In this document: positions 31,201 to 41,226 of the stretch, piece by piece | How the letters are laid out: each line of letters begins with the position of its first letter | How positions within the stretch are numbered: position 1 is the first letter of the stretch | From: Epithemia pelagica | Taxonomy: Eukaryota > Bacillariophyta > Bacillariophyceae > Surirellales > Surirellaceae | Reading direction: 5' to 3' | DNA length: 64,000 nucleotides | Assembly: GCA_946965045.2 (NCBI GenBank) | Contig: OX337231.1 | Coordinates: forward strand, 1,984,001 to 2,048,000 | Made by a program: the position numbers and the translations under genes | The notes under the pieces: generated by a model | The model's database searches: none | What the model was told of the DNA's origin: nothing | The model's input: only the letters and a program-made list of their open reading frames with translations

Positions 31201-33904
31201 CCATACATCATCACCCACCCATTCCGGTCGCACTCCTCTTGAGGCTCTCTCCGGACGCCCACCCGACATTACTCATCTCTTGTTCTTTCCTTTCTGGGAT
31301 GAGGTTTACTACCGTGTCGACCCCGCTGAACCCAATTCCGGTTCATATCCATCTTCTTCTGATGAGAAACTTGGCCACTGGGTTGGTTTTGCTCACAACG
31401 TTGGTGATTCTTTTACTTGGAAGATTCTCACCCAGGATAACCAGATAATCTACCGTTCTGCCGTTCGCCGTGTTGAATCCACTACACCTAACCTACGTGT
31501 GGATCGACCTTCAGGGGAGGATTCATCTGAGAAGGATGACAATGATAAGCAAGCTGACACTGTCTTCATTCGCAGTGATAGTGAAGATCCATTCAAACCA
31601 ATGCCCACGATCGATTTTGACGACATGATAGGACGCACATTCCTATGCGACACAGAAGAAAATGGGGAGCGACACCGTGCACGTGTCATCAAACGAGTCA
31701 TTGATCTTAATGAAGAAGCAACGAAACAGGAAGAACGTGTCAAGTACATCTACCGAAAGACAAATTCTGATGTTGATGAGATGATATCCTATAATCAACT
31801 CATGGAGTGTATCGAACGAGATAACCAAGCTCAAACCTCTGGAGATAATCTTTTCAGGTTCAGGGACGTCATTGCCCATCAAGGCCCACTGAACACAACT
31901 GATCCAGATTACAAGGGGAGCAAATATAATTTGCTTGTTGATTGGGAAACTGGGGAGACTACCTATGAACCTTTATCACTCATCGCCAATGATGATCCGA
32001 TCACTGTAGCAATTTATGGAAAGAAACATGGTTTACTCAACGAACCTGGATGGAAGCATTTGAAACGTTATGTCAAAACAAGCAAACGTCTCATTCGAGC
32101 AGCCAAACAGTCAAGGATTAAACAAGTTCACCATTCCGTCAAGTATAAGTTTGGATTCCAAGTACCACGCAATTATGAGGAAGCTGTCGCTCTTGATAAA
32201 CAACATGGCAACACAAAGTGGCAGGATGCAACAGAATTAGAATTGTCACAGATCCAGTCCTACAAGACATTCAAGGATTTTGGGAAAGCCATCTTCATTA
32301 AAGGGAAAGTATCCAATGCACCTGAAGGATATCATAATATACGTGTACATCTTGTCTTTGACGTAAAACATGATGGACGACATAAAGCAAGACTTGTCGC
32401 AGATGGACATCTCACAAAAGAACCTGTTGAGACAATCTATTCAGGTGTTGTTTCCATTCGCAACCTCCGCATTGCCTTATTCCTGGGTACTTTGAATGAC
32501 TTGGAAATATGGGGAGCAGATATTGGAAACGCATACCTGGAAGCCTTGACAGGGGAGAAAATTTTCATTGTCGCAGGACCTGAATTCAAGGAATTAGAAG
32601 GTCACATCCTGATTATATACAAGGCACTTTATGGATTGAAGTCATCAGGCGCACGCTGGCATGATGTCTTATTCGATGTTTTGACAGACATGGGATTTTC
32701 ACCAAGCAAAGCAGATCCGGATATCTGGATGAGGAAAGCACCTGGAGAAGACTGTTACGAATACATTGTCGTATACGTTGATGACTTAGCCATTATTTCT
32801 ACCGATCCTGGGAATATCTGTAAGATCCTGAAGGAGAAATACAACTTCAAACTCAAAGGAGATGGACCTATTGATTTCCACTTGGGATGTTGTTACACCA
32901 AGGATTCTGATGGAACATTAGTAGCAGATCCAAGACGCTACATTGGTAAGATGATGGACACTTTCGAACGAATCGTTAAGGAGAAACCCAAGAAAGCCAA
33001 AACACCTCTTATTGGTGGAGACCATCCTGAATTGGATGATTCTGAGCTCCTTGGTGAAGAAGGTACTAGCCATTTCCAAACTCTGATTGGACAACTCCAA
33101 TGGGTGATCACTATTGGTCGTTTTGACGTCTTCACCGCTACAATGACGTTATCACGCTTTCGTGCTGCTCCGAGGAAAGGACATCTTGATAGAGCCAAGC
33201 GTATCTATGGATACCTTGCACATCTCCCAGAAGGCGCAATCAGATTTAGGATTGGAGAGCCTGATTATTCAAGTCTTCCTACCCAAGAATTTGATTGGAC
33301 TCGCACTGTCTATTCGAATGCAAGTGAACGTATTCCTGAAGACTGCCCAACACCTCTTGGCCGCTATGTTACCACAACTCATTATGTTGATGCCAATCTC
33401 ATGCATGACATAGTCACTGGTAAATCCGTCACTGCTGTTCTACATTTGTTGAACGGAACACCTATTGACTGGTACAGCAAGAGACAGAGCACGGTGGAAA
33501 CTGCTACCTATGGATCCGAGTTTGTGGCTGCAAGGACAGCAATAGATCAGATTACAGAATTACGACATTCTCTCCGCTACCTTGGAGTACCTATCCGAGA
33601 GCAAAGTTACATGTACGGAGATAACAGATCTGTTGTGCTCAATGCAACCGTTCCTCATTCCATACTATCCAAGAGACACCATCTTCTGTCATACCACCGA
33701 GTTCGTGAAGCCATCGCAGCAAAGTATGTTGCATTCTACTGGAAAGATGGAAAGACCAACCCTGCCGATATCCTTAGCAAACATTGGGATTTCGTATCTA
33801 TTTGGCCCATGCTCAAGCCATTGTTGTTTTGGAAAGGAGAAGTTCAAGACCTCAACAAATCCAATGATGACAAGGCTGAAACGACGAGTTGTGGGGAGTG
33901 TTAG
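28217..33904 (+). CDS. Copia gag-pol polyprotein, intact
   Basis: 1895 residues in one frame. Gag covers about 1-480 and lacks a CCHC knuckle. The protease centre is IDRGANGG at residue 577, with Arg where most retroelement proteases have Ser or Thr. The integrase has Asp near 875 (AVDHGGK), Asp near 922 (ISDGGSS) and Glu near 958 (NKAENRYQ). The reverse transcriptase has VFDVKHDGRHKARLVADG, GADIGNAYLEA and the catalytic YVDD near 1519. RNase H has VDANLMHD near 1722, the Glu in TATYGSEFVAA and MYGDNRSVV, and ends with the typical NPADILSKHW. Protease-integrase-RT-RNase H is the copia order. Nothing is visibly broken, so the element may be active. Confidence 0.95.
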   Translation: MDPQSPKTPTTPKGEDNQDNVSNTDLFDHIIFTVCQFFTKERADYLTKWMKYHGFENITHVISYMQTNTEESMNELTQYKVNKQTHDLQGPTRQQIKLLAYWAIYKTSEIQDELSNSDWMNLTRKEFNTWRINTDFSKGPPSQVPVSPMKSPSSVKSVSTVTAASQSQQDLTAFRKGTKRDATAYEVFKDERYYDSFWRVFKTTAKAQGLSNVLNFKYTPPHDDEYAEELFQEQQVFLYSVLVRIIQTDQGRAYVREHEHDEDARAVLQKLHSLHSESDLAKREVLRLTNYISNLRLDDTWRGTTRQFLLHFQEQLRLLDNLVTLSDRIPDHTRMTFLMQAVEKVPDLRRVKILDNVVNTKSGAKSLCYQSYFRLLLDAAYDHDQATQSSVHSRRRHVKQHESLYGQDTDADITSQDDMEYHVHNTKATSESPSSSSKVSLPRDLWFKLSEEDCKLIIEYNKMIQAPSSTTPRKVQTHALDIDPEPDPDPNQVASDDDSPGVVPEHPDDSDPVTQFINQAMTTDINHPATDLTSVLSNAKSKTSKKVTFKANMHKQAGHVPRYLFSRKSTLPGNQLIDRGANGGLAGSDMRILSKTGRHITIVGIDNHELTGLPVVTCAAKFETNDGPIVGIFNEYAYYGKGLSIHAPGQFEHFGLAVDERSVKVDGKQRITTLDGRAIPLHIKDGLAYIHSLGIPSDDDMNTLPQIIFTSPDTWDPGVLDHSYSLTSSDNDPDWKHVKTDGSMSNHPYDNYGEYTDRVVCNLNLLLDLPYDHGPDDAPFFSIYADAEGNDPTLHASVHRRYQEAHDWKKFRPFFGWQSEDVIADTFKHTTRNGSITFDHDTLKKHFKARNPVLNIPQRHEPVATDSVFSDTPAVDHGGKVAQIFVGRDTLVTDIYGIKSTKQFVNTLQDNIRFRGAMETLISDGGSSLISQKVKDILRTLLIGEYRSEPYHQHQNKAENRYQTVKRMTNALMNATGCPANTWLLCLEYVCDLLNHTSSPTHSGRTPLEALSGRPPDITHLLFFPFWDEVYYRVDPAEPNSGSYPSSSDEKLGHWVGFAHNVGDSFTWKILTQDNQIIYRSAVRRVESTTPNLRVDRPSGEDSSEKDDNDKQADTVFIRSDSEDPFKPMPTIDFDDMIGRTFLCDTEENGERHRARVIKRVIDLNEEATKQEERVKYIYRKTNSDVDEMISYNQLMECIERDNQAQTSGDNLFRFRDVIAHQGPLNTTDPDYKGSKYNLLVDWETGETTYEPLSLIANDDPITVAIYGKKHGLLNEPGWKHLKRYVKTSKRLIRAAKQSRIKQVHHSVKYKFGFQVPRNYEEAVALDKQHGNTKWQDATELELSQIQSYKTFKDFGKAIFIKGKVSNAPEGYHNIRVHLVFDVKHDGRHKARLVADGHLTKEPVETIYSGVVSIRNLRIALFLGTLNDLEIWGADIGNAYLEALTGEKIFIVAGPEFKELEGHILIIYKALYGLKSSGARWHDVLFDVLTDMGFSPSKADPDIWMRKAPGEDCYEYIVVYVDDLAIISTDPGNICKILKEKYNFKLKGDGPIDFHLGCCYTKDSDGTLVADPRRYIGKMMDTFERIVKEKPKKAKTPLIGGDHPELDDSELLGEEGTSHFQTLIGQLQWVITIGRFDVFTATMTLSRFRAAPRKGHLDRAKRIYGYLAHLPEGAIRFRIGEPDYSSLPTQEFDWTRTVYSNASERIPEDCPTPLGRYVTTTHYVDANLMHDIVTGKSVTAVLHLLNGTPIDWYSKRQSTVETATYGSEFVAARTAIDQITELRHSLRYLGVPIREQSYMYGDNRSVVLNATVPHSILSKRHHLLSYHRVREAIAAKYVAFYWKDGKTNPADILSKHWDFVSIWPMLKPLLFWKGEVQDLNKSNDDKAETTSCGEC

Positions 33905-34681
33905 AATTCTCACCGTCTATGGTGGTTAGATTCTACATCTCATCGATTCCCCATGTCACATAGCCTCGTGCTATCGCATCATGCCATCTAGCTTCGAGCT
34001 ATGTTCCCTAGCTTCGCGCTATATCGACCTATATTTCTTCGCAAATCATGAAAAGTGAGAATAGATTGACAAACTCACTCTCAAGACTAAACTGGGTCGT
34101 GCGGTATTACAACGGACGTAAATTTGGCCGTTGCTCGGACATTATACTAACGCCCTAAGCGTACGCGCCCGAAATCATCGAGCGCGCCCAAGCGACATCC
34201 GAGCGCTGTCGGCATCTATCCGACCCAACGGTCTAAGTATCCCAGGCACGACACACGATCACGCGAGACCATATTTCCATTCCCACAATCTCCAAATTGT
34301 CAACAAGCTGCGCGCCATGAAAACAACTATGCCAACCCAAAGCAAGAGCTGTTGACCCTGTATATGTTATCCGTCCACATATACATGTCATATACATCAC
34401 ATGAATCGACTCCAACTATTCCAAACCTGTTGCCGCCAAGAACCTATGACACATGACCCTTGGCAGGACCGAACATTTCACGTAGACCTATCGTAGTAAT
34501 CAACACACAATCTAACAATATCACCATTTATCACATCTTCTTTTGTGTCCCAACTATCCTTCTGATAGACTTCGACTTGCTTGCTTCTCTGACCCTGAGA
34601 AGCTTGTATCGGTTGGTGACCTACCTGATTGTCTGCTCTTCCGAGCATCAATGCCTCTGCAATTCCAAGAGAATTGTAACA
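33899..34681 (+). repeat. Copia 3' LTR
   Basis: 783 bp, same length as the 5' copy and about 99% alike by eye. It is followed by the GTTCC duplication at 34682-34686 and the resumed gypsy coding frame. Confidence 0.95.
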
Positions 34682-34686
34682 GTTCC

Positions 34687-37127
34687 CTCGTATCGAGGAT
34701 ATGCTCCGCAAACGGAAAGGCTACAAGTATTTTACGAAACTTGACATTTCTATGTGTTTCTATACGTTCAAGCTCGATGAAGAGTCAAGCAATCTTTGCG
34801 TCATTACCACGCCTTTTGGCAAATTTTGTTACCGTCGTTTGCCGATGGGTGTTAAACAGTCTCCTGACTTCTGTCAAGAGATCATGGAAGAAGTCCTCAA
34901 GGACTTTAGCGACCATGTCGAAGTCTATATCGACGACATTGGCATCTTCTCCAATTCTTGGGAAGAACATGTGGACATCCTGTCCAAAGTTCTCCAACGT
35001 CTTCAAGACAAGAACTTCTCCATCAACCCTTCCAAATGTGAATGGGCCGTTAAAGAAACGGAATGGCTCGGCCATTGGCTTACGTCCACTGGGATCAAAC
35101 CCTGGAAAAAGAAGATCTCAGCCATCCTGGCATTGGCTCCGCCAAAAACCATGAAAGAACTTTGTTCCTTCATTGGCATGATCAATTTCTATCGCCACAT
35201 GTATCCGCAACGATCTCATATTCTTGCTCCCCTCACATCCATTACGGGTAACAAGACCCTCGTTTGGTCCCCGCAATGTCAACGTGCTTTCGAACAAACC
35301 AAGTCCATGCTCGCACATGATGCCTTCCTTCGGTATCCCGACCATAACCTTCCCTTCCATGTCTATGTGGACGCCTCTGATTACCAGCTTGGTGCTGTAA
35401 TCATGCAACAAGACGTTCCCGTCGCTTATTACTCTCGCAAGTTAAACCCTGCTCAACGCAACTACACTACTATGGAAAAGGAGTTACTCTCCATTGTCGA
35501 AACCCTTAAGGAGTTCCGCTCCATGCTTCTCGGCTGCGCCGAACTGCACGTCCATACGGACCATAAAAATCTTACCTACGCTACTCTCAACTCGCAACGG
35601 GTCCTCCGTTGGCGGTTGTTCCTCGAGGAGTATAACCCTATCTTTCATTATGTCCCTGGCCAGGACAATGTCATCGCCGACGCCTTGTCGCGTCTCCCTC
35701 TCTCTGAAGAGGAGGAGAAGAGTGTCTCTCCGTCGTCAACCTCCTCTACGGATGCCTCGCCGCATCCACGATCGCTCTATGATCATAGCGGACAACACTC
35801 AGTGTTGCAAGTGCCTCATGGCCCTAATGATGACCCCCGCTCTCATCACTCGCGTGATCCCGACGCTTTTGAATCTCCCATCTTCATGGATGAAGATTTG
35901 ATCGATGTCTACCTCAATCATCCTCCCATCAACGCAAATCAACCATTGCCCGTCGATTACGCGACGATCCATCAACACCAACAGAACGATGCCGCTCTTG
36001 TGGCCAAGTTGACCGAACAACCACAGAGATTCCATCTCCAACCCTTCCCTACGGAAAACCCACAATACAACTTGATTTGTTATCGTCAGAATCCTAATGC
36101 CGCATGGCGTATTCGTATCCCAAACAGCCTCTTGGCCCATACCGTCAATTGGTATCACCTGTCCCTCAATCACTTGGGGTCTACACGTCTTCGTGAGACG
36201 ATCTCTATGCACATGAGTCATCCTAATTTGGGTTTGTATTGTGAACAAGCCGTGGCTAGTTGTGCTACATGCCAACGCTCTAAAGTCATACATCGCCATT
36301 ACGGTGAACTCCCTCCTCGCGAGGTCCGAGGCAATCCATGGGCTGACATCTCTGTCGACCTCATTGGACCGTGGAACGTTACCGTTCATGGGCAGAAATT
36401 AACATTTCAAGCCTTGACTATTATCGATAATGTCACTAACTTCTGCGAACTCATTCGCATCCATGACAAGACGGCACGTCACGTGGGTCTTCAATTGGAA
36501 AACGCGTGGCTCTCGCGCTATCCACGTCCCGTTCGTTGCCTTTTTGATCAAGGCGGTGAATTTATCGGACATACGTTCACGCAAGTGCTTCGAAACCATG
36601 GCATTAAGCCAGTGCCGTTGACGGCCAAGAATCCTCAATCAAATGCTCTTTGCGAGCGATTACATTTGACTGTTGGCAACACTCTTCGTGTGATCACCAA
36701 CTATGAACCACCACAAGATGCGCACAATGCTGCACTTGCCGTGGATACTGCTCTGCAGACCGCTGCGTATTCCACTCGCACTGCCATTCACGGCGCCTTG
36801 AAATATTCTCCCGGCAGCCTTGCGTTCCATCGCGACATGCTGTTTGACATTCCTATTATTGCGGACATGGAAACAGTCCGTCTGAAACGACAACAGATTG
36901 TCGATGAACGCGCTCGTCTCGCAAATCGTTCTCGTGTCTTTCATGACTACGCTGTCAATGATCGTGTGCTCCTTCGCGCCACGAATCCGGACAAGCTTGA
37001 GCTCCGCACAAGCCCCAATCCCTTTCGGATTACACAAGTCCATTCCAATGGCACTGTGACTATCCAACGTGGTCCCCACGTCACTGAACGAATCAACATT
37101 CGTCGCCTTGTTCCATTTCGTGAATAA
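34687..37127 (+). CDS. Gypsy RT-RNase H-integrase (3' part of broken polyprotein)
   Basis: The frame continues the 5' gypsy part once the copia element and one GTTCC copy are removed. It holds the rest of the reverse transcriptase (YFTKLDISMCFYTF; YRRLPMGVKQSP; catalytic VYIDDIGIFS; then the thumb), RNase H (VYVDASDYQLGAV; MEKELLSIVETL; VHTDHKNL), and an integrase with an HHCC zinc region (CATCQRSK) and the D-D-E core in SVDLIGPW, LFDQGGEFIG and SNALCERLH. The C-terminus ends near a short GPF-like or basic region before TAA at 37127. No further frameshift is seen. Confidence 0.9.
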
Positions 37128-37207
37128 ATGGGTTTTAATGCTGGTCTCCAAGCTTTCCCATTCTTGTCCCGCTCGAACTCCCTAGGTCCGACCAGGGAGA
37201 GGTAGAG

Positions 37208-37371
37208 TGCGGTACCCCTATATGGATCCCGCCATACGTGTCGCCACGCTCCATTCCCGGTTCGCGTTCTTGACACTGCGACATGAATCTTCCGCCATCT
37301 CCTCCAGTCATTTCTCGTCGCACGTGGCACTGTGGATTCCTCATTCCCCCTAATTCCTCGTAATTCCTTAA
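37208..37371 (+). repeat. Gypsy 3' LTR, truncated by piggyBac at TTAA
   Basis: Matches 23397-23567 except for a 10-bp deletion and one or two substitutions. It ends at the TTAA (37368-37371) where the piggyBac terminus CCCTTTCAGCCC starts. Confidence 0.88.
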
Positions 37372-37596
37372 CCCTTTCAGCCCGGCATACCCCATTTTCT
37401 GACAAATATGTCAGTCATTTTCATTTTAAGATGACCGTACCACTCACTTAACATAAATCTTGCGTATCTCTATGGGTATATCAAACCACGTCATTCCACG
37501 TTAGTATAATCTATAGGGACAAACAACCCAAGACTCGTCCCCTTTTTGTTCGTTTGCATTCATCCACCTCGTCCTCATCCCTTGCCTCTGGACACC

Positions 37597-38382
37597 ATGG
37601 AGTCCCCTACAGAGCGGCAACCGTCCAAGCGCTTTAAACACAACACACCACAATCTGAAGCAAAATGTTTGTTCATAGAAGATGAAGACGAACAAGTTTT
37701 CAAGAAGGAATGCAAGGCGGCCTCTTCTCCGTTGTTCCTTAGCCCTCTGGGCAACAAATTGGTTATTGCTGCAGAAGCGAAAGGAGAACCAATTGATTTG
37801 CTCGAAATCAACAAGAAAGTTATTGAACACGACGTTCAAGAAATGATTGATGAAGACAACAAGGTGCTCGATCTGGATTCCAGCAAGACTACCACTCAAG
37901 AAAGCGATGCCAAACCGACTGCTGCAGGCCAGACTATTACCGCACAGAAGAAGAAAAAAGACAAAAAAACAGAGAAGAAAGGTGATGTGAAGACCGAGAT
38001 CGAAGCAACTCCATTTATTCCGCACAATGCAGACGAGATCTGTGACGAATGTGGACTCAGTCCCTGCGAAGCAGAAACATACAAGGTTCTCCTACAGAAG
38101 GCAGGGGATGAAATGTCAAAGAAAAACAACCACCATAACAGGGCTACTCGCCACCACTTGTACAAGCTATACACCGCTACCAAGTATGGCAAACTCGGGC
38201 GATCACATCGCGTTCGGATTCCAGAATGCGTGGAAGAATCTATTCATGATATGTTCCCCGATCCAAACAACGAGTATACTGGATTTCGACATTCTATTGG
38301 AGAATTGCAAGGCGACGACTACGACCGCTTGATGGTAGATGAACAACCAGCCAACTACTCTGATTCTTCAGACGACGAATAA
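37597..38382 (+). CDS. piggyBac accessory protein with Cys/His motif, copy 1
   Basis: 261 residues from ATG 37597; the frame is open 17 codons upstream without an ATG. The first half is charged with a Lys-rich run (KKKKKDKK). The C-terminal half is compact: ICDECGLSPCEAE (a Cys cluster), KNNHHNRATRHHLYKLYTA, LGRSHRVRIPECVEESIHDMFP and a final acidic tail. Both piggyBac copies keep it with only a handful of changes, mostly in the low-complexity part. I do not recognise the family. It is convergent with the transposase gene, 156 bp apart. A DNA-binding or transposase-partner role is inference from its position and basic Cys/His content. Confidence 0.75.
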   Translation: MESPTERQPSKRFKHNTPQSEAKCLFIEDEDEQVFKKECKAASSPLFLSPLGNKLVIAAEAKGEPIDLLEINKKVIEHDVQEMIDEDNKVLDLDSSKTTTQESDAKPTAAGQTITAQKKKKDKKTEKKGDVKTEIEATPFIPHNADEICDECGLSPCEAETYKVLLQKAGDEMSKKNNHHNRATRHHLYKLYTATKYGKLGRSHRVRIPECVEESIHDMFPDPNNEYTGFRHSIGELQGDDYDRLMVDEQPANYSDSSDDE

Positions 38383-38538
38383 GGTAAACATATTTACTAT
38401 AGAATGACTTCTCATCTTCTTTTTAGATGTAAAAACTCGTACGACATGGATTTTTTTGTAGAACTTGCTGCAATACATGAATGTAGTGCTCATTGGTGCT
38501 GATGTAGTGCTCGTGGATGCTTTTGCAGCTTTGGTCAT

Positions 38539-40896
38539 CTATCCGAATTTTCGGACTTGGTTTTCCTTGGCACAAATTCCCTTCTGGGCTTTCTCCTTCT
38601 GTTTCTCGGTTGGAGTGTCATATCCTTCCACATTCCAGTCCAAGACGTGGGGGTTTTCCGAATGGTACTCGTCCAAGCGATCATGAATCTTCTTACATTC
38701 ATCATTGTAGTTCTTTATATTGTAATAGTTGTGATACAGGCTGAAACACTCCGGATGGAAACATTTCTGGCACTGCACACAACCATAAACTGTCAACGGG
38801 TTGGCCGTTGCAGTATCGCCCATGATCCGGCAAAGGTGACAGACGCCACGATGTTTGGATCCCTTCTTACTGTTCTTGTCAGGATTGACCGTGAAAATGT
38901 GATGATGCAATGCAGACTCGTACTTGATGAGGTTTTTGGTTGGGATTGCTGTCTCATCATCGTCCTCTTCAACAGATCCCAAACTTGATCCACCTGCCCT
39001 TGACCGGACAGCGGAAGCCGGCACAGAGCCACTACTCGGTGGCGTTCCCTTCTTACGACCTGATTTCGGTGTTCTTTTGCCCTGTTGGTATAGTTCTGCA
39101 TAGGGAGAGCAAAGAGCGCAGGCAAGTTGGCGCTTGAACTCGCAAAGTTTCATTACATTTGACTGTTTCCCATCGTTATCCTCCTCGACTTCAATGAGCT
39201 TCATTTGGTGCAGCTTGAGATATACTTGAAAGGCATTCAGGATACAGAGATCCTGAAGGAAGTGCCATACTTGGAGCGATAACTGATATTCTTTTCTACG
39301 ACATGCATTGGTGGCTCTCATTTGATCTGCACGATCTACACCGTTCATGAACAGGTTGTAGGCCACAACCGGTGCTGGTGCTTTGAATGCATGTCGGATG
39401 TGCATTGAATGACCAATCCATCGCCAAAGGGTTGCCAACCCATGCACCTTCTCCACAGCTTCCTCATCATTGTCATACAGCAACGTTTTGGACGGAGTTC
39501 CAAAAAGATCGTTGGTGTAGAAGACAACTGGTTTTTTGTCTAAGTAGACAATATATCCACAACAGTCTGCCGCTATGGCATATTCCTTCTCGATCTCCAC
39601 TATATCTGACACCTCAAAGCCAACTTTCATGCGTGGCAATGTCTTGGAGTACTCTTTTTGTTTTTCCTTTTGCTTTTGCTTTTCCTTTTCAGGATGCACA
39701 ACGGCGTTGAATGCCTTCACTAACACCCAGGAACCACGAGGCTTTCCATCCAGATACTTCATTGCCTTCGTCACATTCGTTTTGTTGATCTTGTCCACCA
39801 GATTTAGGCGTACAGTGCCTGTAATCTTGATGTTCCCATCGGTAAACTCATCAATCGCTCGTCCCAAAGAGTGCCTTGTGTAAAAATTGTCCATGTACAC
39901 AATGGTAGGTGGGATCTTCTCTCTGGGACGAGTGGACTTGGCAGAGACGAGTGCACGATACAATAAGCCAAGCATGAGAACCCACAACATACTTGCAGAA
40001 TCAACTGCCACAGGACAAGCATTTCTGATACGAGATTTTGTTGCTTGACAAAGTTGGTTGAAGGAACAAGTCAGTTCGCCAAACAACTTCAAAAACTGTT
40101 CTGCAGGCGTTTGATTGACTGTGTTGCCGGAACCATTGTCCCAAAGGCCAAAGGTGTAGGTATAAGTCCATCCCACCACAGCGTAATATCGAATGGCAAA
40201 CTTGTCGGGCTTCGAAGGGATGTATGTCGAAGCCCTGGTCCTGGCTTTGGTCGGGCAACTTGCTTCGTCGAGAGCAATAGGACCAATGGGTTGAGCAACT
40301 GAAGCAAAGTTGCGAAGAATATGGCTCTTTGCAGCTCTCATTGACCACAGAGGGTCGTCAGGATTCTTTGCCATCGACTGAGAGTATATGCGAAGAGAAC
40401 CACGAATGGCTACAAAGGTATCTCTCGACATGGTAGAAGAGAAAGCAGAAGAGCCCAAGAACATCTTTTGACTCCACAACTCCTTCATTTGTGTAGAGTT
40501 ACAGAGCGACATTGCAATGTCCAATCCCAACACACACCGAAGAGCTTTTGTGGTGAGTACAATTTTGGCTCTCTGTCCACTCTGCTTCTCTTCCAAGGCC
40601 TGTTTCGTTGCTTTGAACATGAAGCGATCAATGAACCGAGGAGGGATAAAGAGGAGGAATAGTCCTAATGGACCAGACTCCAAGAAGGCTTGTTGGCATG
40701 CCTTTGGATCATGTAGGTGAAGATCTGAGGAGGCGATTTGGTTGTCGATGTATTGGTTCTCGCTTCGGTTCTTGGAAATATCCCCCAACTTGACCTTGCC
40801 ATCACGGTGCAGACTTGTAATTACGTCATCGTCCTCTTCATTAGCATCGTCATTGTCATAGTTGAGCAGGACAGCGGCGTCAGAGGTACTTTCCAT
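38539..40896 (-). CDS. piggyBac-type transposase (DDE_Tnp_1_7), copy 1
   Basis: 785 residues from ATG 40896 (MESTSD); the open frame extends further without an ATG. Residues about 70-550 match the piggyBac catalytic region: GPIALDEASCP with Asp210, KFAIRYYAVVGW, VYMDNFYTRHSLG with Asp336, and AYNLFMNGVDRADQM with Asp521 and Asp524. A long Lys/Gln-rich insert lies near 403-418. The C-terminal ~100 residues hold a Cys/His zinc domain (VCHLCRIMGD...YGCVQCQKCFHPECF...YH) like the PHD/ribbon-type fingers that bind piggyBac ends. About ten residues differ from copy 2. It excises and inserts at TTAA. Copy 1 has lost one element end, so this copy is probably immobile but could act in trans. Confidence 0.92.
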   Translation of the reverse strand: MESTSDAAVLLNYDNDDANEEDDDVITSLHRDGKVKLGDISKNRSENQYIDNQIASSDLHLHDPKACQQAFLESGPLGLFLLFIPPRFIDRFMFKATKQALEEKQSGQRAKIVLTTKALRCVLGLDIAMSLCNSTQMKELWSQKMFLGSSAFSSTMSRDTFVAIRGSLRIYSQSMAKNPDDPLWSMRAAKSHILRNFASVAQPIGPIALDEASCPTKARTRASTYIPSKPDKFAIRYYAVVGWTYTYTFGLWDNGSGNTVNQTPAEQFLKLFGELTCSFNQLCQATKSRIRNACPVAVDSASMLWVLMLGLLYRALVSAKSTRPREKIPPTIVYMDNFYTRHSLGRAIDEFTDGNIKITGTVRLNLVDKINKTNVTKAMKYLDGKPRGSWVLVKAFNAVVHPEKEKQKQKEKQKEYSKTLPRMKVGFEVSDIVEIEKEYAIAADCCGYIVYLDKKPVVFYTNDLFGTPSKTLLYDNDEEAVEKVHGLATLWRWIGHSMHIRHAFKAPAPVVAYNLFMNGVDRADQMRATNACRRKEYQLSLQVWHFLQDLCILNAFQVYLKLHQMKLIEVEEDNDGKQSNVMKLCEFKRQLACALCSPYAELYQQGKRTPKSGRKKGTPPSSGSVPASAVRSRAGGSSLGSVEEDDDETAIPTKNLIKYESALHHHIFTVNPDKNSKKGSKHRGVCHLCRIMGDTATANPLTVYGCVQCQKCFHPECFSLYHNYYNIKNYNDECKKIHDRLDEYHSENPHVLDWNVEGYDTPTEKQKEKAQKGICAKENQVRKFG

Positions 40897-41226
40897 GGTT
40901 GAAAGAGACGATGGAGGTGCCTGGGTACAAAAATGAGTGGTGTGAAATTTCAGAAAAAACAGCAAAACTCAACAAGTAACTGGCAGATCATGATGGTCCG
41001 ACCACCCATCGATAGAACACACTAAGACGCATCTATGGTAACAAACAGTACTCCGATAACAGAGAAGTCATTGACATATGATCGTTGCAAAATCTCAATT
41101 TTGGCAATTGATGATATTGTCATCATTTTTTGAATCACGAGTTGTTGGTCATAACTCACGTGGTGTTTTGTTAAATGGATTGCAATTTTGTTAACTATTT
41201 TTGATGACAAATTTGTCAGTGACCGG

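Larger units (their letters stand above)
26385..34681 (+). mobile_element. Full-length Ty1/copia retrotransposon (CoDi-like) inside the gypsy element
   Basis: 8297 bp with 783-bp LTRs (TGTTA...TAACA) and a perfect 5-bp target duplication GTTCC at 26380-26384 and 34682-34686. The LTRs differ at about six positions by eye, so insertion is recent. Between them are a 259-codon leader ORF and one uninterrupted 1895-codon gag-pol. A polypurine tract GTGGGGAG directly precedes the 3' LTR, and the gag-pol stop codon lies within the LTR's first bases (TGTTAG). Confidence 0.95.
23397..37371 (+). mobile_element. Ty3/gypsy LTR retrotransposon, split by a copia insertion
   Basis: It has LTRs beginning TGCGGTACCCCTATATGG at 23397 and 37208, a purine-rich tract (AGGGAGAGGTAGAG) just before the 3' LTR, and gag, protease, reverse transcriptase, RNase H and integrase in that order, which is the gypsy order. 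The coding frame is split at 26384/34682 by the copia element. The 3' LTR is cut at a TTAA by the piggyBac element. An in-frame TGA at 26324 also breaks the polyprotein. Without the copia insert the element is about 6.2 kb. Confidence 0.9.
37372..41226. mobile_element. piggyBac-type element copy 1, right end missing
   Basis: The left end CCCTTTCAGCCCGGCATACC follows TTAA at 37368-37371. It carries a + strand accessory gene and a - strand transposase, as in copy 2. Alignment to copy 2 runs to about GTGACCGG (41226) and then stops: the last ~30 bp, including the distal GTGCCGGGCAG block, and the second TTAA are absent. The helicase-bearing element begins at 41227. Confidence 0.88.
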
